Source: Desmonostoc geniculatum HA4340-LM1
Lineage (GTDB): Bacteria > Cyanobacteriota > Cyanobacteriia > Cyanobacteriales > Nostocaceae
Assembly (NCBI GenBank): GCA_019359545.1
Contig: JAHHHB010000002.1
Coordinates: 124,001-188,000, forward strand
Reading direction: 5' to 3'
DNA length: 64,000 bases
A program made the position numbers and the translations under genes. Each line of letters begins with the position of its first letter. Positions within the stretch are counted from its first letter, which is position 1. Under the pieces are notes generated by a model. The model did no database searches, had not been told where the DNA came from, and worked only from the letters and a program-made list of their open reading frames with translations. Of the stretch, positions 46,740 to 57,014 are shown piece by piece.

Positions 46740-46879
46740 ATTACTTAACCCCCTTTGTTGACCAAAATTCCGGTTGAAATATAAACTCAATAATATCATT
46801 TTTAGTTAAATATACTTAAATAAAACTCAAAAAAGCATTCAAATATTTTTTTTCCTTGGGATGATTTTCCCTATGCAAA

Positions 46880-49516
46880 ATGAAACAATTCCTTCGCAAA
46901 ATTTTAATTACTAGTAGTGCTTATATCTGGTGTCTAATTACTGCCTTTCCTGGTTTAGCACAAATTTCTTCAGATAACACACTTCCCGATGCACAAACTG
47001 TAGTTTCACCAGGAACCACACCAGGGCTGGATTTTTTAATTACAGGCGGAACACAAGTCGGTAGCAATCTCTTCCATAGCTTTCGAGAATTTTCTGTTCC
47101 CACTGGTGGTGAAGCTTTTTTCAACAACACCGCAGCTTTTAACAACATTACTAACATCATTAGCCGAGTTACAGGTGGTTCAATTTCCAATATTGATGGC
47201 TTAATTAAAGAAAACTACGGTGCTAATTTCATCCTCATCAATCCTAGTGGTATTAACTTTGGTGCTAACGCTCAACTCAATATTGGCGGCTCATTTTTGG
47301 CGAGTACAGCAGATAGCCTTAAATTTGCTGATGGCGCAGAATTTAGTGCAACCGATTCAACTTCTTCCCCTCGGCTAACGATTAGTGTGCCAGTAGGCTT
47401 GCAATTTGGGCAGAATCCCCAAGGGATTCGTGTCCAAGGTCAAGGGCATAACATCAGTTTAGAAAGTCCGATATTTTCACCCTTCACTAGGGGAGACACC
47501 GCCGGACTAAAGGTGCAGCCAGGTAATACCCTAGCTTTGGTGGGAGGAGGAATTATTTCAGAGGGAGGAACCCTCACAGCTGAGGGCGGACGCATTGATT
47601 TAGGTAGTGTGGCAGGAGGTTTAGTAAGTCTCAATCCCAGTCCTCAAGGCTGGAATTTAGGTTATCAAGGGGTGACAAACTTTCAAGATATTGCCTTATC
47701 TCAAAAGGCATTAGCAGATACCAGTGGCCCAGGTAGTGGCTCAATTCAGTTGCAGGGGCGAAACATTTCTATCCGCGATGGCTCAGTGGTGTTAATTCAA
47801 ACCCAAGGAGCGCAATCAGCACGGGGGCTTAACGTCAATGCCTCTGAATCCTTATCCTTAGTGGGCACCACAGCAGATGGGCAGATTTCCAGCAACTTAT
47901 TTACAGAAACTATCGGCGGTGGCAAAAGTGGAGATATTAGCGTTAATACCCCCCGCTTAGTCATTCAAGATGGAGCAGCCATATCTGCGGCTACTTACAC
48001 GCCTGCTTCTGGTGGGAATATTGATATTAAAGCTGGTGATTTTTTGCAAGTGTCAGGATTTTTACCAGTGAATCCCAGTCGCTTCAGTAATATTACGGCA
48101 GGAGCTTTTGGGGCTGGGAATGCGGGAACTCTGACAATATCAACGCAGCAATTAACTGCGCTTTCAGGAGGGAATATTGCTTCTGTGACTGCTGGTACTG
48201 GCTCTGGTGGAAATGTAATTGTGAATGCCTCGAAGTTAGTAGAGTTGATAGGTGTAACACCATTTGTTTTCACTCCTAGTCAAATAACTGCTGGTACTGG
48301 CGGGACAGGAAAAGCTGGTAGCGTTACAATTAATACTCAACGCTTGGTAATTAAAGACGGTGGTAGAGTTGATGCTTCCACCTTAGCCAGCGGTCCTGCT
48401 GGTAGTGTCACCATTAACGCTCAAGATAGTGTAGAGGTAAGTGGCAAAGTCCCAGGCTCCCTAAATCCTAGTTTGATCCTCTCCTCAGCCAACATAGTCG
48501 ATCCGAGTTTGCAACAGCTATTAAGGCTGCCTCCTGTGCCCAGTGGAACTTCTGGAGATGTGACAATTAATACTGGGCAATTGGTTGTCAAAGATGGCGC
48601 ACAGGTGACAGCGAGGAATGATGGTACCGGGGATGCAGGAACGTTGCGGGTGAATGCTGGCTCTATTTTGGTGGAAAGTCAAGGTGGAATCACGGCGGCT
48701 ACCAAAGGAGGTCAAGGTGGCAACATTGATTTACGAGTCCAGAATTCCTTACAGGTGTCTGGTAATAGTCAGATATCTAGCGACAATGTTGGTATGGGAG
48801 CAGGTGGAAGATTGACGATTCAAGGGAATCAGTTGATACTGAGCGATCGCGCCTTATTATCTGCGTCCACCACATCTGGTGAAGGTGGTAACATATCTCT
48901 GCAAACGAATTCCTTACTAATGCGCCGTAACAGTCAGATATCTGCCACTGCTGGAGGAACTGGGAACGGAGGCAATATTAATATTGCTGGCTTTAGTCCG
49001 GCCAACTTTGTGACGCTGTTAGAAGGCAGTAAGATTACCGCCGACGCTGTTCAAGGCATGGGAGGAAATATCAGTATCAATACCAGAGGATTCTTTGTAT
49101 GTCCAACTTGTCAGATTACTGCTAGTTCCGAACTGGGAATCGCCGGAGAAATCAGCATCATTACACCAGAGGCTGAAAATAATTTTGAAATTATCGATGT
49201 GCCACAAGAAGTAGCTAAACCAGAACAAGTGGTAGCTCAGGCTTGTCGAGGAACAGCAAGTCAAAATAGAAGCGAATTTACCATCACCGGACGTGGAGGA
49301 TTGCCACCTCGACCAAGCGAACAGTTAAGTAGTGGAGCTTTAATTAGTTTTGAGCCTGTTGATGCCAGTGCTGCTACAGAGGTGAATAATACTTCGCAAC
49401 TGCCACCTCCAGCCAGAGGTTGGTATGTTAACGCCCAAGGTGTGCTAGTTCTGGCCAGCGAAGCGCCTAATGCTACTCCCTATAGTTCTGGGTTAACTTC
49501 ATCTAATTGTCACTGA
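46880..49516 (+). CDS. Two-partner secretion exoprotein (TpsA, haemagglutinin-like)
   Basis: 878 residues. Signal peptide about 1-28 (ending FPGLAQ). The TPS domain (about 30-260) has the hallmark LFHSFREFSVPTGGEAFFNN, NIISRVTGGSISNIDG, NPSGINFG and GGSFLASTADSLKF. The rest is Gly/Ser/Thr/Asn-rich with repeated strand units such as VTINTQRLVIKDGG and GNISLQTNSLLM, expected to form a right-handed beta-helix. The tail PPARGWYVNAQGVLVL is typical of cyanobacterial TpsA proteins. It should be exported through the TpsB gene 355 bp downstream. Function (adhesion, contact inhibition or other) cannot be told; no toxin domain is visible at the C-terminus. Confidence 0.9.
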   Translation: MKQFLRKILITSSAYIWCLITAFPGLAQISSDNTLPDAQTVVSPGTTPGLDFLITGGTQVGSNLFHSFREFSVPTGGEAFFNNTAAFNNITNIISRVTGGSISNIDGLIKENYGANFILINPSGINFGANAQLNIGGSFLASTADSLKFADGAEFSATDSTSSPRLTISVPVGLQFGQNPQGIRVQGQGHNISLESPIFSPFTRGDTAGLKVQPGNTLALVGGGIISEGGTLTAEGGRIDLGSVAGGLVSLNPSPQGWNLGYQGVTNFQDIALSQKALADTSGPGSGSIQLQGRNISIRDGSVVLIQTQGAQSARGLNVNASESLSLVGTTADGQISSNLFTETIGGGKSGDISVNTPRLVIQDGAAISAATYTPASGGNIDIKAGDFLQVSGFLPVNPSRFSNITAGAFGAGNAGTLTISTQQLTALSGGNIASVTAGTGSGGNVIVNASKLVELIGVTPFVFTPSQITAGTGGTGKAGSVTINTQRLVIKDGGRVDASTLASGPAGSVTINAQDSVEVSGKVPGSLNPSLILSSANIVDPSLQQLLRLPPVPSGTSGDVTINTGQLVVKDGAQVTARNDGTGDAGTLRVNAGSILVESQGGITAATKGGQGGNIDLRVQNSLQVSGNSQISSDNVGMGAGGRLTIQGNQLILSDRALLSASTTSGEGGNISLQTNSLLMRRNSQISATAGGTGNGGNINIAGFSPANFVTLLEGSKITADAVQGMGGNISINTRGFFVCPTCQITASSELGIAGEISIITPEAENNFEIIDVPQEVAKPEQVVAQACRGTASQNRSEFTITGRGGLPPRPSEQLSSGALISFEPVDASAATEVNNTSQLPPPARGWYVNAQGVLVLASEAPNATPYSSGLTSSNCH

Positions 49517-49871
49517 ATTTTTTGGATGTTACGCACAGATGGACTGGGGATTGGGGATTGGGGAGATGGGGAGATGGGGAGATGGGGAGAAATAACTAAT
49601 AGACCTCTTGCATAAATAGTTTTTTGTCTCACGCAAAGGCGCAAAGGCAAGGCAGCGCGGTCTTGGGGGTTTCCCCCATGAGCGACTGCCGCGCAAAGAA
49701 GAAGGGGAAAAGAAGGACTTTTGCAAGAGACTCCATGAGCTGCAATCACTTGGAACAATGAAAATTTCTTTTCCCTACTTCCCACTCCCAACTCCCTATT
49801 TTCAAGCTAGGTCTAATGACTAATGACTAATGACCAATGACTAATCCAAAATCTAAAATCTAAAATCCAAA
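49517..49871. other. tpsA-tpsB spacer filled with repeats
   Basis: Tandem ggggattg and ggggagat tracts (about 49543-49590), the MITE-like element 49601-49732, and taatgactaatgac / aaatctaaaatc tracts (49810-49870) just before the tpsB start. It is largely repeat-derived. Confidence 0.7.
49601..49732. mobile_element. 132-bp MITE-like element, inverted copy of the one at 10734-10870
   Basis: Left end agacctcttgca, right end tgcaagagact (one base shorter than the perfect partner). The interior matches the other copy in reverse orientation (caaggcagcgcggtcttggg). It is preceded by the same aataactaat 10-mer, here only on the left. Confidence 0.75.
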
Positions 49872-51602
49872 ATGGTATTAAGTGTTTGGCGACGGAGATT
49901 TTTTTTATCTCCTTGTATTACTTTTATACTCTTGCTGTATCACACAAATTCTGCTTGCGCTCAGCCGATTAATCCTGTTACCCCAAAACCGCCAGAACAA
50001 CCCCCGGCTAATCCCCTACCACCAACAAACGTACCCATCCAAATACCGCCGACAGTACTGCCAACTCCGGAAGAGGCCCTAGATATTCCAGGTAGTATTA
50101 TTGTGCAAAAGTTCGAGTTTGTTGGTAATAGCGCCTTTAACCAAGAGGAATTAAACTCTACGATCGCCAATTTTACCGGACAACCAATTACCTTTGCCGA
50201 ACTCCTGAAAGCTGCCAATCAAATTACCGAATTGTATGTGCAAAAGGGATACATTACCTCTGGTGCCTACATTCCCAGTCAAGAGTTTCGCTCCGGAATC
50301 ATCAAAATTCAGGTAGTAGAAGGCAGTTTAGAAGATATTCAAGTCAATGTGATTAAAGGACGATTGAACTCAGATTATGTCCGCAGTCGCATTGCGATCG
50401 CTACTACCAAACCGCTCAATATTAACCGCCTCAAAGAAGCTTTGCAACTGCTGCAACTCAATCCCCTAATTGAAAGCTTAGACGCCGAACTCACCGCCGG
50501 GACTAGGCCAGGTGTGAATTCACTAGCAGTGAGAGTCAAGGGGGCGAGAACTTTTAATACCCAACTCAGTATTAATAATAACCGCAACCCCAGCGTCGGT
50601 AGTTTTGAACGCGGCATCGCCTTATCTGAAGCCAGTCTTCTGGGAATTGGCGATCGCTTGAGTTTCGCCTACAAAAATACCGATGGTAGCAATAGCTTTG
50701 AGGGCGGTTATACCTTGCCAGTGAATCCCCGGAATGGCACTATTGGGTTCAACTATCGAATTACCGACAACAAAATTATTGAACCTCCTTTTAATGATTT
50801 GGATATCGACGTAAATTCTCGTGAGTTTGAATTATCTTTTCGTCAGCCAGTTCTGCAAAGAGCCACCCCAGAAGTTAGCCAAGAACTCACCCTAAGTCTA
50901 AACGCAGCTAGGCGCGAAAGTAATTCTTCGATTCAAGGAGTGGATTTTCCCCTGTTTGCTGGGGCTGATGCTCAAGGAGAAACGCGGGTATCGGAATTGA
51001 GTTTCGCCCAAGAATGGCTACATCGCAGTCGTCAAGAAGTTCTAGCTGCTCGTTCCGAGTTTAATTTGGGAATTGGAGCTTTTGACGCCACAATTAATAA
51101 CAGCGAACCAGATAGCCGATATTTCCTTTGGCGGGGACAAATGATTTATTTGCGCCTCCTCAGTCAGCCAAAGGAACAAACAGCGGCTCCTACTTTGTTG
51201 TTGCGTTCTAATGTGCAATTGGCTGGCAGTTCTCTGCTTTCTATTGAGCAATTTAGTGTGGGAGGTCAAGGAACAGTGCGCGGTTATCGCCAAGATGTTT
51301 TACTCAGTGATAATGGCATTTTTGCTTCCGCAGAATTGCGATTACCTATCGCTCGTTTTCCAGAACTTCGAGGAACTTTACAGGTTGCACCATTTATTGA
51401 TTTTGGTACTGTCTGGAACACAGGTAGAGAAAATCCTGACCCGAATACTCTGCTAGGTTCAGGATTAGGATTACTTTGGCAGATGGGGGATAGATTCACA
51501 GCTCGGCTCGATTGGGGTGTTCCTTTAATAAATATTGATAATAGCAAGCGCACGTGGCAAGAAAATGGGGTGTATTTTCAGATGGAGTATAAAGCGTTTT
51601 GA
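49872..51602 (+). CDS. Two-partner secretion outer-membrane transporter (TpsB, FhaC/ShlB family)
   Basis: 576 residues. N-terminal signal (about 1-30, ITFILLLYHTNSACAQ), a Pro-rich linker (about 31-70), POTRA domains (about 85-230; VQKFEFVGNSAFNQEEL, GYITSGAYIP), then a 16-strand barrel with the family motif VRGYRQD (near 480) and a terminal aromatic strand ending EYKAF. It should translocate the TpsA product across the outer membrane. It follows tpsA with a repeat-filled gap and precedes the CHAT gene by 130 bp, all on the same strand. Confidence 0.9.
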   Translation: MVLSVWRRRFFLSPCITFILLLYHTNSACAQPINPVTPKPPEQPPANPLPPTNVPIQIPPTVLPTPEEALDIPGSIIVQKFEFVGNSAFNQEELNSTIANFTGQPITFAELLKAANQITELYVQKGYITSGAYIPSQEFRSGIIKIQVVEGSLEDIQVNVIKGRLNSDYVRSRIAIATTKPLNINRLKEALQLLQLNPLIESLDAELTAGTRPGVNSLAVRVKGARTFNTQLSINNNRNPSVGSFERGIALSEASLLGIGDRLSFAYKNTDGSNSFEGGYTLPVNPRNGTIGFNYRITDNKIIEPPFNDLDIDVNSREFELSFRQPVLQRATPEVSQELTLSLNAARRESNSSIQGVDFPLFAGADAQGETRVSELSFAQEWLHRSRQEVLAARSEFNLGIGAFDATINNSEPDSRYFLWRGQMIYLRLLSQPKEQTAAPTLLLRSNVQLAGSSLLSIEQFSVGGQGTVRGYRQDVLLSDNGIFASAELRLPIARFPELRGTLQVAPFIDFGTVWNTGRENPDPNTLLGSGLGLLWQMGDRFTARLDWGVPLINIDNSKRTWQENGVYFQMEYKAF

Positions 51603-51732
51603 AAATTGAGGAACTGAAAAAATGGTGTTGCTGAGTGGAAGTGTTAATTTGGATCGCGCAGAGGCGCAGAGAGTAAGAGTTGAAAAGAGTTGATTTTTAA
51701 GTTTTATATTCAAATTCAGCAACGCCGAAAAA

Positions 51733-54432
51733 ATGATTTATAAAAAGTACCGTCGTTTATTAATTTTGATTCTTTCAGGTTTATTGGGGCTGTTATCTAG
51801 TTTGACTATGCCAGCTTGGTCAAATCTTTCTAGTTTACATGCTAATGCTGGTAGTCCTCTGGCATTGGCAAGGGAAGGTGAACAACGGTACAATGCTGGA
51901 GAATTAGAAGCAGCAGCAAAGTTATGGGAAGCGGCGGCTGAGGCTTATGAAAAAGTGGGCGATCGCAATGGAATGACTAAGAGTCTGATCAACAAATCCC
52001 AGGCTTTACAAGATTTAGGATTGTATCCCAAAGCTTGCAATACTTTACTCGCAGCTTTTGCCATCAAAAACCCCAACTGTAGCCAAACCCAAATTGAGGA
52101 ACTCCACAAAACCCTTGCTCAAAAGGGTAATTCCTTGACTTTAACTCAAGCGGTTGGTTTGCATAGCCTTGGTGATGTCCTACGCAGACAAGGGTTATTA
52201 CAAAAGTCCCAAGAAATCTTGCAGTTAAGTCTGTCATCAGTTTCCGAATCACCTGAAAAAAGCGCAGTGCTACTGAGTTTGGGGAATACCGAACGGATTT
52301 TAGGCAACCAAATCCGCGATCGCTGGGACTATGATGCAGTGACGGAAATTATCGATCGCAAATCTGTCTTGGATGCTCTAGCGCCCTACAATCAAGCTGT
52401 TAATTACTATATCCAAGCAGCAAAGGTAGCATCAGCGCCACCAATACCTAAAATTCAGGCACAACTCAATCACTTCCAGCTATTACTGGAGACGCAAAAA
52501 TGGTGGGGTGAACAGACGCAACGCCGGATTGCTTCTTGGTCGAGATTTTCGGAAACTAAATTAATTCAACGGGCAAAAGATTTTGTCTCTGGGCTAGAGT
52601 TGCAGTTGAGCCAAGATGCTCAAGCATTGCAAAATCAAATTCTACCTAACTTAGCCACTCTTACTCCCAGTCGTGCTGCCATTTATGCCCAGATTAACTT
52701 TGCTGATTCTTTGATGCAAAGCGGACAAATAAATCAAGTTGAACCTTTATTAGAGAATGCACTACAACAGTCACGGACTCTACAGGATAGACGAACCGAA
52801 ACCTACGCTTTAGGGTATTTGGGCAAACTTTATCACAAACAAGGGCAGTTAAATCAGGCAACCAAACTAACACAGCAAGCACTGTTGTTAGCCCAAGAAC
52901 AAAATATCAGTGGTGATGCGAGGGAAATTACTTATCTTTGGCAATCTCAGTTAGGAAGTTTACTACGGAAACAGGGAGATATCAAAGGAGCGATCGCAGC
53001 ATACACCGCCGCCTTTAATACTCTGCAATCCCTACGCAGCGATTTAAACGCCAACAATCAAGATGTCCAGTTTGATTTTCTCCAAGAAGTCAAACCTGTC
53101 TATCTAGAATTAGCGGATTTGCTGTTGAAATCAAATTTGACTGATAAAGAATTAAATTCGCTAATAGTTTCTACTCCTACCATTAAGCAGGAAAAATCTG
53201 AAACCAACAAATCTCAAAAACGTCTCGAATTTGCCCGTCAAGTGATAGAATCTCTGCAATTAGCAGAACTAGATAACTTTTTTCAAGACCCCTGTTCGGA
53301 AACAGCAAACATCGCGTTACAAATTGATAATATTGATGCCAATGCGGCTGTAATTTATCCGATTGTTTTGCCAGATCGCTTAGAAGTTATCCTTTCCGTG
53401 TCGGGAAAACCCTTGCAGGAAGTAGTAATTCCTATTAGCGAACGAGAAGTTAATGAAACTCTAGATAGGCTTTACGATAATTTAGACAACGTTAGTATCA
53501 ATAACTCTGCACGAAATATTCTCTCAACTTCTAACCCCAATCCCAAAGAATTAAAGGAAAATCTTCAGACACTTTTACCAATTTTTGCAGAAGTATATAA
53601 TTGGCTAATTCAACCTTTCGAGACACAGCTAGATCCCAAGGAAATCAAAAATTTAGTATTTGTCCTAAATGGGAGATTGCAGAGAGTGCCAATAGCTGCC
53701 CTCTACGATGGCAAAAATTATCTCATTGAAAAATATAGCCTTGCCCTGGTTCCGAGTCTACAACTGCTCGCTCCTAAACAATTGGAAAGGAAACAACTTA
53801 AAGTCTTAGCTGCTGGAGTTAGCGAGCAAATTAAGATACAAGGACAATTTTTTGCCGCACTGGTTAATGTTCCCAAGGAATTAGACCAAATTAAAGAAAC
53901 TTTTCCTGCTTCCCAAAAGCTGCTCAATGAAGATTTTACTGTCAAAACTATTCAAAAACAGTTGAAATCAAATTTTCCTGTTATTCACCTAGCCACTCAT
54001 GGGCTATTTAGTTCTAATCCCCAAAAGAATTTTATTATTACAGGGGATGGGAAAAGTATCAGTATTAATGAGTTGAGTGCTTTGCTCAAAGAACCAGGTA
54101 CAGCCGTAGAATTGCTGGTGTTGAGTGCCTGTGAAACTGCTACTGGCGATGAACGAGCTGTCTTAGGCTTGGCAGGAATGGCTGTTCGTTCAGGGGCACG
54201 CAGTACCCTTGCCACTCTCTGGCCTGTAGGAGATGCTTCTACCGCCGAATTTATGGGTCAATTTTACCAAGACTTGAAAAAGCCAGGGGCGAAACAAGCA
54301 GATGCTCTGAAGAACGCTCAACTATCGCTGTTAGAATCTTTGAAGCTGAATCCACCTTTTCAGGAGTTGCAGAATTTACCACCTCATCCTTATTATTGGG
54401 CGCCTTATGTTTTAGTCGGCAATTGGCAATAG
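51733..54432 (+). CDS. Exported TPR-CHAT peptidase
   Basis: 899 residues. Signal-like N-terminus (about 1-31, ILILSGLLGLLSSLTMPAWS), then TPR-type helices (about 45-470; AREGEQRYNAGELEAAAKLW, ALGYLGKLYHKQGQLNQATK). A C-terminal CHAT domain (about 590-899) has HLATHG and LSACETATG, the His-Cys dyad of the caspase-like family, then WPVGDAS and the final PYYWAPYVLVGN. The enzyme looks active. Cyanobacterial TPS operons often carry such a protein; it may process or gate TpsA in the periplasm, but that role is inference. Confidence 0.9.
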   Translation: MIYKKYRRLLILILSGLLGLLSSLTMPAWSNLSSLHANAGSPLALAREGEQRYNAGELEAAAKLWEAAAEAYEKVGDRNGMTKSLINKSQALQDLGLYPKACNTLLAAFAIKNPNCSQTQIEELHKTLAQKGNSLTLTQAVGLHSLGDVLRRQGLLQKSQEILQLSLSSVSESPEKSAVLLSLGNTERILGNQIRDRWDYDAVTEIIDRKSVLDALAPYNQAVNYYIQAAKVASAPPIPKIQAQLNHFQLLLETQKWWGEQTQRRIASWSRFSETKLIQRAKDFVSGLELQLSQDAQALQNQILPNLATLTPSRAAIYAQINFADSLMQSGQINQVEPLLENALQQSRTLQDRRTETYALGYLGKLYHKQGQLNQATKLTQQALLLAQEQNISGDAREITYLWQSQLGSLLRKQGDIKGAIAAYTAAFNTLQSLRSDLNANNQDVQFDFLQEVKPVYLELADLLLKSNLTDKELNSLIVSTPTIKQEKSETNKSQKRLEFARQVIESLQLAELDNFFQDPCSETANIALQIDNIDANAAVIYPIVLPDRLEVILSVSGKPLQEVVIPISEREVNETLDRLYDNLDNVSINNSARNILSTSNPNPKELKENLQTLLPIFAEVYNWLIQPFETQLDPKEIKNLVFVLNGRLQRVPIAALYDGKNYLIEKYSLALVPSLQLLAPKQLERKQLKVLAAGVSEQIKIQGQFFAALVNVPKELDQIKETFPASQKLLNEDFTVKTIQKQLKSNFPVIHLATHGLFSSNPQKNFIITGDGKSISINELSALLKEPGTAVELLVLSACETATGDERAVLGLAGMAVRSGARSTLATLWPVGDASTAEFMGQFYQDLKKPGAKQADALKNAQLSLLESLKLNPPFQELQNLPPHPYYWAPYVLVGNWQ

Positions 54433-55265
54433 TATTCAGGGAACTGAATTTCCGGCTTCCCCCCAATGCATCGGGGGGATTGAGGGGGGTAATTCGACTT
54501 GTGTGTACACCGTAGCCTGTTTCTTGAAAGTAGACCTAAAAATTTTTATAAGAAGAATTCAGAACTCATACCATTTCTGTTTGAAGATGCGCCTTATAAG
54601 ACTGATGCAAAACTACACACTGTAGCGGCAATTTATGAATTGCCGCTACGCGAATAGAGCGCAGCCTCATATAGAATTGGTATCAGGAGTCAGAATTCAG
54701 TATGAATTCTGTACGAGTGGGTGACGAATATTGGTTAAAACCGGACTTCGTCCCGCTGCGCTAACGCCCCTGGTGGGCGAAAAAAAATAAAATATTCTCG
54801 CCTTAAAACTCTATCCCTTTATGGGTAGAGTATTCTGAATTCTGTTAGCGTAGCGGGGCGTAGCCCATTCTGAATTCTGACTCCTTTTTATCGTTCTGGT
54901 ATTTCCAGATAAATAAAGCGATATTCATCACGTTATGAAGAGTATATGAAGAAATTGAAAAGTTCTAATTTATTACTAGTACAGCGCGGCGGAAATAAAC
55001 AACCCATTTCAAATCAACGAAATGTTTACGCTGTATTTATTTTGACTTGTGAATTTTGACTTTTGGCTTCACGGCGGTACTAGCCCATAGATGCGGCTAT
55101 ACGAAACTTTACCCACCGACTTGGGTTAAAAATCTTACCGAAAAGGGGGAAAGGGTAAAGGTTAAAAAAAGAAAAAACTTTTCCCCACATAGTATAAAAC
55201 GGAGGAGTATATCTACTTTCTTCATTCTCAGGTAGCTTGGGAATGTAGAGTTCAGTTTTTGCAAA
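54433..55265. other. 0.83-kb repeat-rich region before cruP
   Basis: Contains the dispersed repeat shared with 33634-33682 (54470-54520), a MITE-like element (54568-54683) and aattctga/gcgtagcggggcgtagccca repeats (54700-54880) that also form the tail of cruP. The last 250 bp are AT-rich and should include the cruP promoter. No gene seen. Confidence 0.6.
54568..54683. mobile_element. 116-bp MITE-like element
   Basis: Imperfect ends ataccatttctgtttgaa and ctcatatagaattggtat, with a perfect central palindrome tgtagcggcaattta/tgaattgccgctac. Non-coding. Confidence 0.6.
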
Positions 55266-56876
55266 ATGTCTTTAACCCAAGAAATTCTTTCTCAATTACT
55301 GGGTGATGTTCTAGGAGGGTTGCATCAAAGCGATCGCATCTTAACATCCCTGAGAGAAAACACCGCACCTATACCAACGTTAGTTACAGAAAGTCAGCAG
55401 CCTTTGGGTGTTGTAGATTGGGATGTGCTTATCTGCGGTGGCACCTTGGGCATTTTAATTGGTTCAGCCTTAGCGATGAAGGGGCTGCGGGTGGCGTTGA
55501 TGGAACGGGGAACTCTGCGGGGGAGAGAACAAGAGTGGAATATTTCTCGTAAAGAGTTAGATGTGTTTGTCCAATTGAACTTGTTGACTGAGGAGGAATT
55601 AGAAACTGCGATCGCCACTCAATATAACCCAGGACGAGTAGGCTTTCACGGTGGTACAGAAATTTGGGTAGAGGATGTTTTGAATATCGGTGTAGATCCT
55701 GTATATTTACTAGCTACACTAAAAACTCGATTTCTCGGTGCTGGTGGAAAGTTGTTAGAAAACACGCCTTTTAGTGAAGCGGTGGTGCATCCAGATGGCG
55801 TGATGGTAAATAACCAATTCAAAACTAGGTTGTTAATCGACGCGATGGGACATTTTTCTCCCATCACGCAACAAGCACGTCAAGGAAAAAAACCAGACGC
55901 CCTTTGCTTAGTGGTAGGAACTTGTGCCCAAGGTTTTCCGGAAAATAACTCAGGCGATTTGTTGTTATCATTTACATCTTTGCAGAATCAATGCCAGTAC
56001 TTCTGGGAAGCGTTCCCAGCTAGAGATGGTAGAACCACTTACTTATTTACCTACATGGATGCACATCCCCAACGCTTAAGTTTGGCAACTTTCTTTGAGG
56101 AATATCTGCGTCTTTTACCAGAATATCAAGGTGTGGAATTGAGTCAGCTGAAATTTCAACGGGCGTTGTTTGGCTTCTTTCCCAGCTATCGCCAAAGTCC
56201 CCTCAAAACTCCTTGGAATCGCATTCTACCAGTGGGAGATAGCAGCGGTAGTCAATCTCCTTTGAGTTTTGGTGGTTTTGGTGCGATGGTGCGTCACCTG
56301 AAGCGTTTAACATTTGGCATTGACGAAGCGCTGCAAACTGAACAATTATCTGCAAAAGCGCTGTCACTGCTGCAACCATATCAGCCAAGTTTGACTGTTA
56401 CCTGGTTATTTCAAAAAGCGATGAGTGTCGGTGTCAATCAGAAAATTCCCCCAGATCAAATTAATCAACTACTCTCAGCAGTGTTTGCAGAAATGGAACA
56501 CTTGGGTACACCAGTACTAAAACCATTTTTACAAGATGTAGTAAAATTTTGGCCACTGACGCAAACATTGTTAAAAACCAATTTATCTCATCCAGAATTA
56601 GTTATCAAAATAATTCCGCAAGTAGGTTTGGGAAGTTTGTTAGATTGGGTGGTGCATTACAGTAATTTAAGTGTTTATACTGCCTTATTTCGGTTAAGTC
56701 CAATGTTAGAAACATGGATGAAGAATCAACCAAGCGAACAACAATATTATTGGCATCGTTTGATTGATGCTTGGAAGTACGGCTCTGGTGGTGATTATTC
56801 AGATGAAACTTACAGCAGAATTCAGAATGGGCTACGCCCCGCTGCGCTAACAGGAGTCAGAAGTCAGAATGATTGA
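55266..56876 (+). CDS. cruP: CruP-type FAD-dependent oxidoreductase (lycopene-cyclase paralogue)
   Basis: 536 residues. An N-terminal cyanobacterial extension (about 1-48) precedes a Rossmann FAD motif (DVLICGGTLGILIGSALAMKGLRVALMER). Later flavoprotein segments are DAMGHFSPI and the FAD-binding RILPVGDSSGSQSPLSFGGFG. CruA lycopene cyclases and CruP share this layout. CruP has been linked to carotenoid balance under oxidative stress rather than clear cyclase activity. The last ~20 residues (from YSRIQNGLRPAALTGV) are encoded by a dispersed repeat (56819-56875) and are probably an acquired tail. CruA, or a related FAD hydroxylase, is the alternative. Confidence 0.75.
   Translation: MSLTQEILSQLLGDVLGGLHQSDRILTSLRENTAPIPTLVTESQQPLGVVDWDVLICGGTLGILIGSALAMKGLRVALMERGTLRGREQEWNISRKELDVFVQLNLLTEEELETAIATQYNPGRVGFHGGTEIWVEDVLNIGVDPVYLLATLKTRFLGAGGKLLENTPFSEAVVHPDGVMVNNQFKTRLLIDAMGHFSPITQQARQGKKPDALCLVVGTCAQGFPENNSGDLLLSFTSLQNQCQYFWEAFPARDGRTTYLFTYMDAHPQRLSLATFFEEYLRLLPEYQGVELSQLKFQRALFGFFPSYRQSPLKTPWNRILPVGDSSGSQSPLSFGGFGAMVRHLKRLTFGIDEALQTEQLSAKALSLLQPYQPSLTVTWLFQKAMSVGVNQKIPPDQINQLLSAVFAEMEHLGTPVLKPFLQDVVKFWPLTQTLLKTNLSHPELVIKIIPQVGLGSLLDWVVHYSNLSVYTALFRLSPMLETWMKNQPSEQQYYWHRLIDAWKYGSGGDYSDETYSRIQNGLRPAALTGVRSQND
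56819..56876. repeat. Dispersed repeat forming the 3' end of cruP
   Basis: Contains gggctacgccccgctgcgct and aattcagaa tracts, the same repeat as in the intergenic DNA at 54840-54890 (reverse orientation). The stop codon lies within or just after it, so the repeat replaced or extended the original C-terminus. Confidence 0.75.
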
Positions 56877-57014
56877 AAAATTAATGGTTTTATACCTGCT
56901 GAATTTTGTTCAAATTATCAAGCTTGCATATCCAAGCCTGATTAATTCAGAATTCTGGATTCTGAATTCTGAATTCTGATGATGAAACTTAAATAATATG
57001 TGTGTGAGGATAAT

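Noticed and set aside
49510-49791. Frames in the tpsA-tpsB spacer
   Set aside because: Made almost wholly of MITE and tandem tract DNA.
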